From contig NZ_LFBV01000006.1 of NCBI RefSeq assembly GCF_001905345.1, positions 186,001 to 250,000 of the forward strand: a stretch of DNA of 64,000 nucleotides, given 5' to 3'. The notes under the pieces are model-generated. The model was not told the DNA's origin, searched no databases, and saw only the letters and a list, made by a program, of their open reading frames with translations. A program made the position numbers and the translations under genes. Shown here piece after piece: positions 9,701 to 17,361 of this stretch. Source of the stretch: Streptomyces uncialis (GTDB lineage Bacteria; Actinomycetota; Actinomycetes; Streptomycetales; Streptomycetaceae). How positions within the stretch are numbered: position 1 is the stretch's first letter; every line of letters begins with the position of its first letter.

Positions 9701-11806
9701 GCCAGGTACCTCGGCCGTCGGGTCCGCCGTCGGGTCCGGTTCCGTCACCTGGACGGCGTCCGGGGTCGGGGCGTCCGGGGTCGGGGCGTCCGGGGCGGGC
9801 GGAGCCTGGTCCACCACGTCGACCTGGTCCACCACGTCGGCCGCATCGGCCACGGGCGTCCCGTTCGCCGTGGGCGTCTCATCCGGCACGGGAGCCGTGT
9901 CCACCGCCGGTTCCACCACGACCGCGTCCACCGTCGGTTCCGGTGCCCGCGCAGCGTCCGGCGCGGGAGTTCCCGCCACGGGCGTACCGTCCGGCTGCGG
10001 TTCGACGGCCTGAGCGGCCTCGGCCTCGTCCGACGCGGTCGGCACGGGTGCCTCGGCGGGCACGGAGGCGTCCGGGGTGACGGCCGGGTCCGGCTCGGGG
10101 GCGGCGGGTGCGGCGGTGCCGTCCGTGGCCGGGGCCAAGGGGGACGGCGCGCTCCCGGGGGGTCCGGCCTGGGCCGGGACCGGCAGGGGAGTCCCGCGCG
10201 GCGGCGTCGGCGCGAGGTGCGGGGTGGTCGGGACGAAGCCCTCGACCGGGACGAACTGTCCGGTCGGTTCCGTCACCGGGGGTTCCGTCACCGAGGGCTC
10301 GGCCACAGCTGCGGCGACCGGCCCGGCCTGGGCGCCACTCGTACCGTCGACGGGCGTGCCGTCGGTGGCCGCACCGGCGGCGGGCGCGTTCTCGTGCTGG
10401 TGGAGGTCGAGCTGGAGTCCTCGGCCGTCGGTGAGATCGCCCGCCGGTGTGCCCGTCGTGCCGGTGGGCAGCGGCGGGGCGATGGCGTCCGCGTCGGGCA
10501 CGGGGGCGTCACCGATGCTCTGCGGTCCCTGGGACGGCACGGCGGCGACGGCGTACGCGTCCGGTGCGGTCGGCGCGGTCGGCGCGGCGGCCGGGTCCTC
10601 GGCGACGGCGTACGCGGGCGCCTCGGGCGCGGGGTCCTCGGCGGGCAGCGCGCCCGGCGCGGCGAACGCGGCGTCCGGCACCAGCACGGCCCCGGTGTCG
10701 GCGGGGGACGCCATCACCTGGTCACCGTCCATCGTCGGCACGGCGGTCGTGGCGTCGGGGGCGGGGGGGAACGGTGTGGTGGACGGGGCCACCGGTGCGC
10801 TCTGCGCGGCGGCTTCCCCGGCCTGGGTCTCCGGAGCGCCGGGCGCGGGACCCCAGGGGGCGCCGCCCTGCGGCGGGATCTCCGCGAGCTGGGGGCCGGG
10901 CAGCGGGGCGCCGGGGTGCGGCGCGTCGAGGTATTCGGGCGCGCCGGTCTGCTGCGCCTGCGACGGCTCGGACTGCGGTGCCTGCTCGGCCTGCCTGCGG
11001 ACCTTGACCGACCCCCGGCGGGAACCGGCCGGTCCCCGGTCGGAGAGCGAGCGTACGGGGCTGGAGGCGGTGTCCGGGGTGGGCGGGCCGAGGTGCAGCG
11101 GGCGCCGGGCGGTCCCCGGCGCGGAGGCGGCGTGCGCGCCGGGGGTGCGGACGTCCGTCAGATCGACGGCGCCGCTGTCCCGGCCGCCCGTCTCGTGCGG
11201 ACCGGGTTCATGCCCGGGGGATTCCCGCGCGGCGGGCTCGGCGGTCTGCTCATGGGCCACGGCGGCGGCGCCGGACGGCTGTCCGGGGGCCGGTGCGGTG
11301 GCGGTGGGCGTGGCGGGGTGCTCGGCGGTCACGGGTGCCTCGGCCTCGTACGGGTTCGGGGGCTCGTCGTCGTCGGGTGTCTCCAGCGAGGTGGGCACCG
11401 ACAGGACCGGGGCGGGCGCCACGGCGTGGACGTTCTCCCCCACGGATGCCTGCGCAGGCTCCGGCACCGGAGGCCCGGGGACGGGCGCCGGGTACCGGGC
11501 GTCCGGCGGCGGGGTCTGCTGGACCGGTACGGGGGGTGCGCTGGTGGTGTGGACGACCGGCGGGTAGGCGTCGGCGGACGGGAAGAGTCCCGTACCGCCC
11601 GGGGTGTCGCTCCAGGCGCCCTGGGAGCCGGGCATCAGGAGCTGATCGTCGTCGGCGGGGGGCTCCGCAGGGCCCGGGTACGGGTACGGGCCCGGGGTGT
11701 CCGGGCCGTGCCGCTCCGCCGCCCGGCCCTGGACGGACCCGGCAGCGACCCCCTCGCCGGCGTTGTCCGGCAGTGCCTCGCCCGGAATCCGGCCGGTGTC
11801 GGTCAT
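6746..11806 (-). CDS. cobT: Giant fusion: disordered N-terminus, BluB-type DMB synthase, CobT phosphoribosyltransferase
   Basis: This is a 1686-residue protein. About the first 1100 residues are low-complexity Pro/Ala/Thr/Glu/Val with no detectable fold. Next comes a flavin nitroreductase-like domain of the BluB family (RRDIRNGFRPDPIP, TAPSVGHSQPWDF, GVGWVSFFD), which in characterised members converts FMNH2 to 5,6-dimethylbenzimidazole. The last 350 residues are CobT (FAGDHGVHAQGVTPWP, GEMGIANTT, GRGTGINDE, and GEGTGALLALPL with the catalytic Glu), which ribosylates that base for the lower loop of cobalamin. Fusion of two consecutive steps suggests substrate channelling. The ATG at 11806 has GAGGGG seven bases upstream, whereas the frame runs open to 12139 without a site. 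The function of the long acidic, proline-rich region is unknown. Confidence 0.9.
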   Translation of the reverse strand: MTDTGRIPGEALPDNAGEGVAAGSVQGRAAERHGPDTPGPYPYPGPAEPPADDDQLLMPGSQGAWSDTPGGTGLFPSADAYPPVVHTTSAPPVPVQQTPPPDARYPAPVPGPPVPEPAQASVGENVHAVAPAPVLSVPTSLETPDDDEPPNPYEAEAPVTAEHPATPTATAPAPGQPSGAAAVAHEQTAEPAARESPGHEPGPHETGGRDSGAVDLTDVRTPGAHAASAPGTARRPLHLGPPTPDTASSPVRSLSDRGPAGSRRGSVKVRRQAEQAPQSEPSQAQQTGAPEYLDAPHPGAPLPGPQLAEIPPQGGAPWGPAPGAPETQAGEAAAQSAPVAPSTTPFPPAPDATTAVPTMDGDQVMASPADTGAVLVPDAAFAAPGALPAEDPAPEAPAYAVAEDPAAAPTAPTAPDAYAVAAVPSQGPQSIGDAPVPDADAIAPPLPTGTTGTPAGDLTDGRGLQLDLHQHENAPAAGAATDGTPVDGTSGAQAGPVAAAVAEPSVTEPPVTEPTGQFVPVEGFVPTTPHLAPTPPRGTPLPVPAQAGPPGSAPSPLAPATDGTAAPAAPEPDPAVTPDASVPAEAPVPTASDEAEAAQAVEPQPDGTPVAGTPAPDAARAPEPTVDAVVVEPAVDTAPVPDETPTANGTPVADAADVVDQVDVVDQAPPAPDAPTPDAPTPDAVQVTEPDPTADPTAEVPGGPTAAVDAAVDAGAGAGADVEQSVVEAPVPQEQPVPLPDTTVTEATVPDPTVPEATVAEAPVTDAEPSAVEGPVTASVTGPGEATPTEDPVAGTAAQAPAQAEASDQALAGTEAVGPEAADQLASAPATVETTETVAPEAETVPGAPTDSAEGPTTPAVTDTVTGTTPADATPAVTAESPDTPDAPALQPHPHPHPQEADSEVTHAAPRTDPETPESAVAPDPAPLPAAAPQTPEAPVAPDATAGTPASPSVTSVTGANAPEPSPDAVTDGPTEAQDAHEAPDPAGTPDAPGTTEATQPAAGPAPTDEVTQAPAQAAPETAAPEEADAAATAPAADAATEDATPPAAETVTPEPAAPATVEAEAPDGSAETASPEEAAATAPETPETPEKADSPDDTPGVEQPSSRPAAPAPAYDDAERDAVLRVMRERRDIRNGFRPDPIPHEVLLRVLEAAHTAPSVGHSQPWDFVVIRSAETRQAMHELAERQRDAYARSLPKGRAKQFKELKIEAILDTPVNIVVTADPTRGGRHTLGRHSQPRMAPYSSALAVENLWLAARAEGLGVGWVSFFDEREMVRALDLPEHLEVVAYLCVGYVDEFPEEPELAQSGWAKRRPLSWVVHEETYGRRALPGEDPHDLLAETVAAIRPLDAKALGEAWERQKRMTKPAGALGMLEIISAQLSGLSRMCPPPIPEPAAVAVFAGDHGVHAQGVTPWPQEVTGQMVANFLGGGAVCNAFANQVGAEVCVIDVGVAADLPATPGLLPRKVRAGTGDMTTGPALTREEVKAAVEVGIETARDLVAAGNKALLTGEMGIANTTASAALIAVYTGADPAEVTGRGTGINDETLARKTDVVRRALDLHRPDPADPIGVLAAVGGLEHAALVGLILGGASLRTPVILDGVSAGAAALVARAVAPEALAACIAGHRSAEPGHVAALNKLGLRPLIDLDLRLGEGTGALLALPLVQSAARAMHEVATFDSAGVTEK

Positions 11807-12177
11807 GCGTACCCCTCGCCCATCGGTAGTGCTTCCTCGACCGTCCCGGCCCCCGCCGAGCGGCCCGTGTACCCCGGGCGGCGCACCGACCACCCGTCCA
11901 TGAGAACGAGCGGAGGCGCCGCGCGGCACGTCCCGTCGGCGGCGCCGGTCGCACCGGCGAACACCGACCACTGGCATTGTCCCGGTCGGCCCCCACCGCG
12001 GCACCTGAGTTCCGGCACGGTCTCCTGTGGACTGCGCCACGTCGCGCGTCCTGCGGTCCCGCCGTACCACACTCCACCCAAAACGGGCGGGATTTCCGGA
12101 CATTGAGCCATGAAGCGCTGCGGGCCCGGTGCGGTACAACGATCGGCCAGCCTACCCCGCGCGTCGCCGGGCGGCGG
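11807..12177. other. Intergenic region cobL-cobT
   Basis: This 371-base gap lies between two leftward corrinoid genes. The cobT ribosome-binding site lies at about 11813-11818. I searched by eye for a cobalamin riboswitch (B12 box) on the minus strand and saw no convincing match. The stretch near 12070-12110 is less GC-rich and could hold a promoter. No gene is supported. Confidence 0.4.
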
Positions 12178-13383
12178 TCAGGGGGCGCGGTCGGGAAGGC
12201 TGCCGGAGAGCAGGAATCCGACCGTCCGTTCCTTCTCCGTCCAGACCCGGGTGTCGAGTTCCACGGACTGGAGCAGGGCACATTCGACGTCGTACCCGTG
12301 TTCGACCAGGTCACGGCCGAGGCGTTCGGCGATGTCGCGGGTGGCCGCGTGGGTGACGATGCGCTCGGGGCGGCGGTCCGCGACGGCGGAGACCACGGCG
12401 GGTCCGCCGCCCGCGACACGCACGACATCGGGTTCGGGCAGGTTCTCCAGTACATGGGGGGCGCGGCCGTGGACGGTCTGGATCTGGACGCCGAAACGGC
12501 GGGCCGCGGCGGTGGTCCGGGCGCAGGCGTCGGGGTCCTGGTCGACGGCGATGACGGCGGCGCCGAAGCGGGCCGCCTCGACGGCGAAGGCGCCGCTCGC
12601 GGAGCCGATGTCCCAGACGAGGTCGCCGACCCGGGGGCCGAGACGGGCGAGTTGGGCGGCGCGCAGCCGGTCGTTCTCGCTCTCCCGCAGTCCGGGGCCG
12701 TGGACGTGGGCGGGCAGGGCCCAGCCGCGCGGGCCGGCGGCGGGGTCGCGGCCGGCGATCCAGCCGGAGCCGGGGGCGGCGGTGCCGCCGATGACGATGA
12801 CGACGTTGGGGTCGCGCCAGGTGCGGTCGGCGGCCTTGTCGGAGGTGACGACGGTGACGCGTTCGCTGGTGGTGCCGAGTTCCTCGCAGACGACGAAGGT
12901 GCGGTGGACGCCTTCGAGAAGGAGGCCCAGTTCGGCGGGGCCCGCGCCGGGCGAGGTGAGGACGGCGACCTTGGTGTGGGCACGGCAGACGTTGACCGCC
13001 CGGCGCAGCGTCCGGCGGTGGGCGACGACGACCTCGGCGTCGTCCCAGGGCATGCCCGCGCGGGCGAACGCCTGCGCGACGGCCGAGGGCGCGGCCACGA
13101 CCTCGACCTCCAGGCCGAACTCGGGGTCGCGCAGGGCCCGTACGACCCCGAAGAAGCCGGGGTCGCCGTCGGCGAACACGACGGCGGTGCCGCGGTGGGC
13201 GGCGATCCGGCGGGCGGCGAGGGAGACGCTGCCGAGCCGGACGCGTTCGGCGCGTTCGGGTACCTCGGGGAAGGCGAGGTGGTGCGCGGCTCCGGCGACC
13301 AGGGTGGCGGCGGCGAGCGCCGAGCGCGCCCCGGCGCCGAGCGGTGAGCCGTCCCAGCCGATCACCGTGACCCGGTCGGCCAT
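12178..13383 (-). CDS. cobL: Precorrin-6Y C5,15-methyltransferase (decarboxylating), CbiE-CbiT fusion
   Basis: This 401-residue protein has an N-terminal CbiE-type tetrapyrrole methylase (residues 1-200; VTVIGWDGSPLG, FADGDPGFFG, VVAAPSAVAQAFARAGMPWDD). The C-terminal CbiT-type Rossmann methyltransferase spans about 205-395 (LVWDIGSASGAFAVEAA as the SAM loop, then VDQDPDAC). In aerobic cobalamin synthesis this enzyme methylates C5 and C15 of precorrin-6Y and decarboxylates the acetate side chain. Length and domain order are normal for CobL. The ATG at 13383 has GGAG about ten bases upstream. It lies upstream of cobT in the same direction, but 371 bases separate them. Confidence 0.9.
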   Translation of the reverse strand: MADRVTVIGWDGSPLGAGARSALAAATLVAGAAHHLAFPEVPERAERVRLGSVSLAARRIAAHRGTAVVFADGDPGFFGVVRALRDPEFGLEVEVVAAPSAVAQAFARAGMPWDDAEVVVAHRRTLRRAVNVCRAHTKVAVLTSPGAGPAELGLLLEGVHRTFVVCEELGTTSERVTVVTSDKAADRTWRDPNVVIVIGGTAAPGSGWIAGRDPAAGPRGWALPAHVHGPGLRESENDRLRAAQLARLGPRVGDLVWDIGSASGAFAVEAARFGAAVIAVDQDPDACARTTAAARRFGVQIQTVHGRAPHVLENLPEPDVVRVAGGGPAVVSAVADRRPERIVTHAATRDIAERLGRDLVEHGYDVECALLQSVELDTRVWTEKERTVGFLLSGSLPDRAP

Positions 13384-13859
13384 CGTCGTCAGTCTCCAGG
13401 GGTCGGGTGGTGCGGCGGTGCCGCGGGGGCGGCCGGTCGGCGGTACGGCGGCCCGTCGGTGGACGACGGAGGTCCGGTGCGGTCGGTCGCGCGGGCAGCG
13501 CGCGGGGCCCGCACAGGTGGCGGGACGGCGCCGCGCACCGTGAGCGTACCCGCTGGAAGGGGGTGGCGCCCCAGCGGTGCGGGGGGTTCCGGGCCGGGTC
13601 CGGGCACCGGGTGCCGCACCGGGGCGCGGAACGGGTTCGTCCGCTCGCCGGGGCCGCTGGGCCGCTCAGGGCGGGGTGAGGCGGGGCGGGCCGTGGCCCG
13701 CGGACGGGCGCGGGGCCGGATGCCACCGGGACGGACGGCACCGGGGCGGCGGGAGCGGAGGCGGCGGGAACGGGGCCGCGGGAGCGCCGGACGGCGGCGG
13801 AGCGGACGAGGGGTGCTCGCCGGTGGCCGTCGATCGCGGGCTGTCGCCGTCGGTCGCCG
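13384..13859. other. GC-rich intergenic region, no gene supported
   Basis: About 475 bases of very GC-rich sequence separate cobL from the acetyltransferase gene. Open frames are present on both strands, but the translations are Arg/Pro/Gly-rich noise without a start site. I see no RNA structure or repeat here beyond short G/C palindromes. Confidence 0.4.
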
Positions 13860-14501
13860 TCAGTTCCAGTCGGAGAAGGCGGTGTACTCGCTCGCCCCGG
13901 CGAACTGCTCGCCCGCGCCCTCCAGGTCCTCGGGCAGCAGGCTCCACACGATCAGATCGGTGCGCTGCTCGGTCCAGCCGCCGCCGTCGTCGGTGCGCGC
14001 CCGTGCTATCCAGGCGCCGCGCAGGACGCCCTCGCTGATGCAGCCGATCTTCTGCGCGACCTGCTGGGCTGCGGCGTTGTCGGCGGCGGTGCGCAGTTCC
14101 AGGCGCTCGAACTTCTGGTCGCGGAACAGCCACCCGGCGGTGGCGAGCGACGCCTCGGACGCGTAGCCCTCACCGCGCGCCCAGGGGGCGACGACATAGG
14201 CGAGTTCGGCGGCGCGCAGACGCCAGTCGGCGTGCCGGAGGTGGACGATGCCCACCAGCCGCTGGGTGAGGAACTCGGTGACGGCGAACACGATCCCGTC
14301 CCCCGAGGTGCGTTCGCCGGGGGCGCCTTCGGTGATCCAGGCGTGGGCGTCGTCCGCGGTGTAGGGGTGCGGGACGGAGGTCCACATGGTGACGAGTTCG
14401 TCGTTCATCATCTCCGTGAGGGCCGGTGCGTCCGCCTCCTCGAAGGGGCGCAGGACCAACCGTTCCGTGCTGAGGGAGATGTCGGGGAAGGTGGTTGTCA
14501 T
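13860..14501 (-). CDS. GNAT N-acetyltransferase, RimJ/RimL-like
   Basis: This 213-residue protein has a GNAT fold of the RimJ/RimL type: TERLVLRPFEEADAPALTEMM at the N-terminus, then a strand-loop-helix where acetyl-CoA binds (AYVVAPWARGEGYASEA, about 108-124), then LRTAADNAAAQQVAQKIG. Members acetylate N-terminal amines of ribosomal proteins or small molecules; the substrate cannot be read from sequence. The acidic, aromatic C-terminal tail (SEYTAFSDWN) is typical of a Streptomyces subgroup. The ATG at 14501 was chosen. It stands alone between the corrinoid and methionine-transport genes. Confidence 0.85.
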   Translation of the reverse strand: MTTTFPDISLSTERLVLRPFEEADAPALTEMMNDELVTMWTSVPHPYTADDAHAWITEGAPGERTSGDGIVFAVTEFLTQRLVGIVHLRHADWRLRAAELAYVVAPWARGEGYASEASLATAGWLFRDQKFERLELRTAADNAAAQQVAQKIGCISEGVLRGAWIARARTDDGGGWTEQRTDLIVWSLLPEDLEGAGEQFAGASEYTAFSDWN

Positions 14502-14675
14502 GACGCGCTCCGTAACCTTCAGGAATCCTCAGGTCTGCCGCTGAGTTGACCAGCATGCAGCATCGGAACGCGGAACCGCACCACGGGGTCCGCCGGAAGG
14601 CGGGACGGAACCCGTGGTGCGGTCGCGGCCCCCGGTGCGCGGGGAGCCGTGGTCAGGGGGCCTGCTGAGCCGGTG

Positions 14676-15503
14676 TCAGTTCTTCCCGGCGGGCAGCACG
14701 GAGCCCTGGTACTTCTTCTCGATGAACGCGGCGACCTCGGGCGAGGTCAGCAGGTCGGAGAGCTTCTTGACCCGGGGGTCGTCCTCGTCGCCCTTCTTCA
14801 CCGCGAGGACGTTGTTGTACGGGTTGCCCTCGGCGCTCTCCAGCAGGATGGAGTCCTTCTTGGGGCTGAGGCCCGCGTCGAGGGCGTAGTTGTTGTTCAC
14901 GACGGCGGCCTCGACATCGCCCAGGGAGCGCGGCAGCTGCGCCGGGTCCAGTTCCTTGAAGACGAGCTTCTTGGGGTTCACGGTGACATCGGAGGGGCCC
15001 GCGGTGGGGCCCGCGTCCTTCTTCAGTCCGATGAGGCCCTGGGCGGCGAGCAGCTGGAACGCGCGGCCCTCGTTGGTGGTGTCGTTGGGGACGGCCACGG
15101 TGGCGCCGTCCGGCAGGTCGGCTATGTCGCCGACCTTCTCGGAGTACAGGCCCATGGGCGGCAGATAGACCTCGGTGACCGGGACGAGGTCGGTGTTCTT
15201 CGACTTGTTGAAGTCGTCGAGGAACGGCTTGTGCTGGTACAGGTTGGCGCCGAGGGAGCCTTCCTGGAGGGCGGTGTTCGGCAGGACGTAGTCCGTGAAC
15301 TCCTTGATCTCCAGGTCGAGACCGGCCTTCTTCGCGAGGTTGTCCTTGACGTAGGCCAGGACCTCACCGGCCGGGACGGCGGTGGCGCCGACGACGAGGG
15401 TGCCGTCGTCACCGCCGTCCGAGGAGCCGGAACCGCAGGCCGTGAGTGCGACGGCGAGGGCGGTCACGGCCGCGGCGGCGGTCAGTGCTCGGGTGGTGCG
15501 CAT
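14676..15503 (-). CDS. metQ: Methionine ABC transporter substrate-binding lipoprotein (second copy)
   Basis: This is a 275-residue NlpA/MetQ-family lipoprotein. A signal peptide ends in the lipobox LTAC (Cys about 23), followed by a Gly/Ser/Asp-rich linker and the MetQ body (VPAGEVLAYVKDNLAKKAG, KNTDLVPVTEVYLPPMG, VPNDTTNEGRAFQLLA, KGDEDDPRVKKLSDLLTSPEV). It delivers methionine (often D- and L-) to the MetNI permease. It is the last gene of the leftward metN-metI-metQ-metQ order and is clearly paralogous to the copy just upstream: equal length and near-identical C-terminal 30 residues. Differences in the middle suggest another ligand or affinity. Confidence 0.9.
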   Translation of the reverse strand: MRTTRALTAAAAVTALAVALTACGSGSSDGGDDGTLVVGATAVPAGEVLAYVKDNLAKKAGLDLEIKEFTDYVLPNTALQEGSLGANLYQHKPFLDDFNKSKNTDLVPVTEVYLPPMGLYSEKVGDIADLPDGATVAVPNDTTNEGRAFQLLAAQGLIGLKKDAGPTAGPSDVTVNPKKLVFKELDPAQLPRSLGDVEAAVVNNNYALDAGLSPKKDSILLESAEGNPYNNVLAVKKGDEDDPRVKKLSDLLTSPEVAAFIEKKYQGSVLPAGKN

Positions 15504-15637
15504 GGGTGGTTCTCCGCGTGCGAGGGATACGAGGGGGTACGAGGGGACCGGCCCGCCGCGGGGACGGCGGGCCGGGGACCTGACAGGCCGGGGGGGGACC
15601 GACGGGCCGGGGGAAGGACGGCCGGGGGACGGTCCGG

Positions 15638-16465
15638 TCAGAAGGCGGCGAGGACGGCGCCGTCGTACTTCTCCTCGATGAACTTCTTCACCTCGGGCGA
15701 GGTCAGCAGGCCGGCGAGCTTCTTGACCCGGGGGTCGTCCTCGTCGCCCTTCTTGACCGCGAGGAAGTTCCCGTACGGGTTGTCCTTCGCGCTCTCGGCG
15801 GCGATGGCGTCCTTGGCGGGGCTCAGGTCCGCCTCGATCGCGTAGTTGCCGTTGATCACCGCGGCGTCGACGTCCTCCAGGGAGCGGGGCACCACGGCGG
15901 CCTCCAGCTCCTTGAACTTGAGGTCCTTCGGGTTGGCGGTGATGTCCTTGGGGGTCGCCGCGAATCCGACGCCCTCCTTGAGCTCGATGACGCCGTTCTC
16001 GGCGAGGAGCTGGAGGGAGCGGGCCTCGTTGGTGGTGTCGTTGGGGACGGCTATGGTGGCGCCCTTCTTGAGGTCCGCGAGGTCCTTCAGATCCTTGGCG
16101 TACACACCGAGCGGCTCCAGATGCACCGTCGCGCCGGGCACGGGGACGATGTCGGTGCCGTTCTCCTTGTTGAAGTCGTCAAGGTAGGGCTTGTGCTGGA
16201 AGTAGTTGGCGTCGAGTTCGCCCTGCTGGACTGCGGTGTTGGGGGCGACGTAGTCCGTGAACTCCTTCACCTCCAGCTCCAGGTCGGCCTTCTTCGCGAG
16301 GTTGTCCTTGATGTACGCGAGGATCTCGGCCTGCGGGGTGGCGGTCGCGGCGATCCGCAGGGGACCGTCCGAGCCGGAGTCCTGGTCCGCGCCGCAGGCG
16401 GTGAGCCCGAGGGTGAGGGCTCCGGCGGCGAGGGCGGCGGTGGTGATCTTGGCGGCGTTACGCAC
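15638..16465 (-). CDS. metQ: Methionine ABC transporter substrate-binding lipoprotein (first copy)
   Basis: This is a 275-residue MetQ lipoprotein with signal peptide and lipobox LTAC (Cys about 24), then TATPQAEILAYIKDNLAKKAD, VPNDTTNEARSLQLLAENG and KGDEDDPRVKKLAGLLTSPEV. The GTG at 16465 was chosen because GAGAAAGG lies eight bases upstream and because it gives the same signal-peptide register and total length as the neighbouring paralogue. An upstream in-frame extension to 16792 is arginine-rich noise. It is located 134 bases downstream of metI and upstream of the second metQ, so the operon encodes one permease with two alternative binding proteins. Confidence 0.9.
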   Translation of the reverse strand: MRNAAKITTAALAAGALTLGLTACGADQDSGSDGPLRIAATATPQAEILAYIKDNLAKKADLELEVKEFTDYVAPNTAVQQGELDANYFQHKPYLDDFNKENGTDIVPVPGATVHLEPLGVYAKDLKDLADLKKGATIAVPNDTTNEARSLQLLAENGVIELKEGVGFAATPKDITANPKDLKFKELEAAVVPRSLEDVDAAVINGNYAIEADLSPAKDAIAAESAKDNPYGNFLAVKKGDEDDPRVKKLAGLLTSPEVKKFIEEKYDGAVLAAF

Positions 16466-16599
16466 GAAAAGTGCCTTTCTCCATGGGTGGTACCGCTCCC
16501 GCGCGTTCTGTGCGGGACACGGATGAGGGAGGTCGGTGCGCGCCCGGGTGCCGCCGGCCCGCGCGGGGCGGGCCGGTGACCGGGACGTCGGCGGACGGG

Positions 16600-17361
16600 T
16601 CAGGGGACCTTGACGGGGTCGGGTTCGCGGGTCACGTCCGACGCGGGCGACACGACCCGGGAGGTGCGCAGGAAGCGCAGCCGGGGTTCGCCGCCGCCGC
16701 GTCCGCCCCTGCGGTGCAGGGTGCGGGCGGCATGGTCGCCGGCGAGCTGGATGAGGGAGATGACGACGGCGAGGACACCCACCGTGATCCACATCAGTTC
16801 GTTCTCGAAGCGCAGATAGCCGTAGCGGATCGCGATGTCACCGAGTCCGCCGGCGCCGACCGTGCCCGCCATCGCGCTGTAGCCGATGAGGGCGACGACG
16901 GTGGTGGTGGCGCTGGAGAGCAGCGACGGCAGCGACTCGGGTACGAGGACCCTGCGGACGACGGTCCAGGTGTTGCCGCCCATCGCCTGGACGGCCTCGA
17001 TCAGACCGCTGTCCACCTCGCGTACGGAGGTCTCGACCAGCCGGGCGAAGAAGGGGACGGCGCCGACGGCCAGCGGCACGATCGCCGCCTCACGGCCGAT
17101 GGTGGTGCCGGTGATCGCCCGGGTGAGGCCCATCAGGGCGACCATCAGGATGATGAACGGCATCGACCGGGCGATGTTCACGATCTGCCCGAGGACCTTG
17201 TTGACGACCGTGTTCTGAAGGAGTCCGCCCCGGTCGGTGAGGACGAGGAGGACACCGAGCGGCAGTCCCCCGACCACGGCGATCACCGTGGACCAGCCGA
17301 CCATGTAGAGGGTGTCCCAACACGCCTGCTCCAGCAGCGGCCACATCTCGGACCAGGTCAC
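16600..17361 (-). CDS. metI: Methionine ABC transporter permease
   Basis: This 253-residue integral membrane protein has the BPD-transport inner-membrane signature in the cytoplasmic loop that docks on the ATPase (EAVQAMGGNTWTVVRRVLVPESLPSLL). About five transmembrane helices match MetI. The N-terminus MTWSEMWPLLEQACWDTLYMVGWST is typical. The C-terminal 35 residues (RGGRGGGEPRLRF...) are a basic cytoplasmic extension beyond the usual end. The start ATG overlaps the metN stop by four bases (ATGA), so the two are translationally coupled. Confidence 0.92.
   Translation of the reverse strand: MTWSEMWPLLEQACWDTLYMVGWSTVIAVVGGLPLGVLLVLTDRGGLLQNTVVNKVLGQIVNIARSMPFIILMVALMGLTRAITGTTIGREAAIVPLAVGAVPFFARLVETSVREVDSGLIEAVQAMGGNTWTVVRRVLVPESLPSLLSSATTTVVALIGYSAMAGTVGAGGLGDIAIRYGYLRFENELMWITVGVLAVVISLIQLAGDHAARTLHRRGGRGGGEPRLRFLRTSRVVSPASDVTREPDPVKVP

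Noticed and set aside
6488..12106. A 1872-codon plus-strand open frame antisense to cobT
   Set aside because: It is the mirror of a Pro/Ala/Thr-rich coding region at very high GC. The translation is Gly/Arg/Val noise, with no start site. The minus strand encodes clear BluB and CobT motifs.
11807..12177. Cobalamin riboswitch before cobT
   Set aside because: Only a weak GCCAGTG-like string is seen; no B12 box or surrounding stems.
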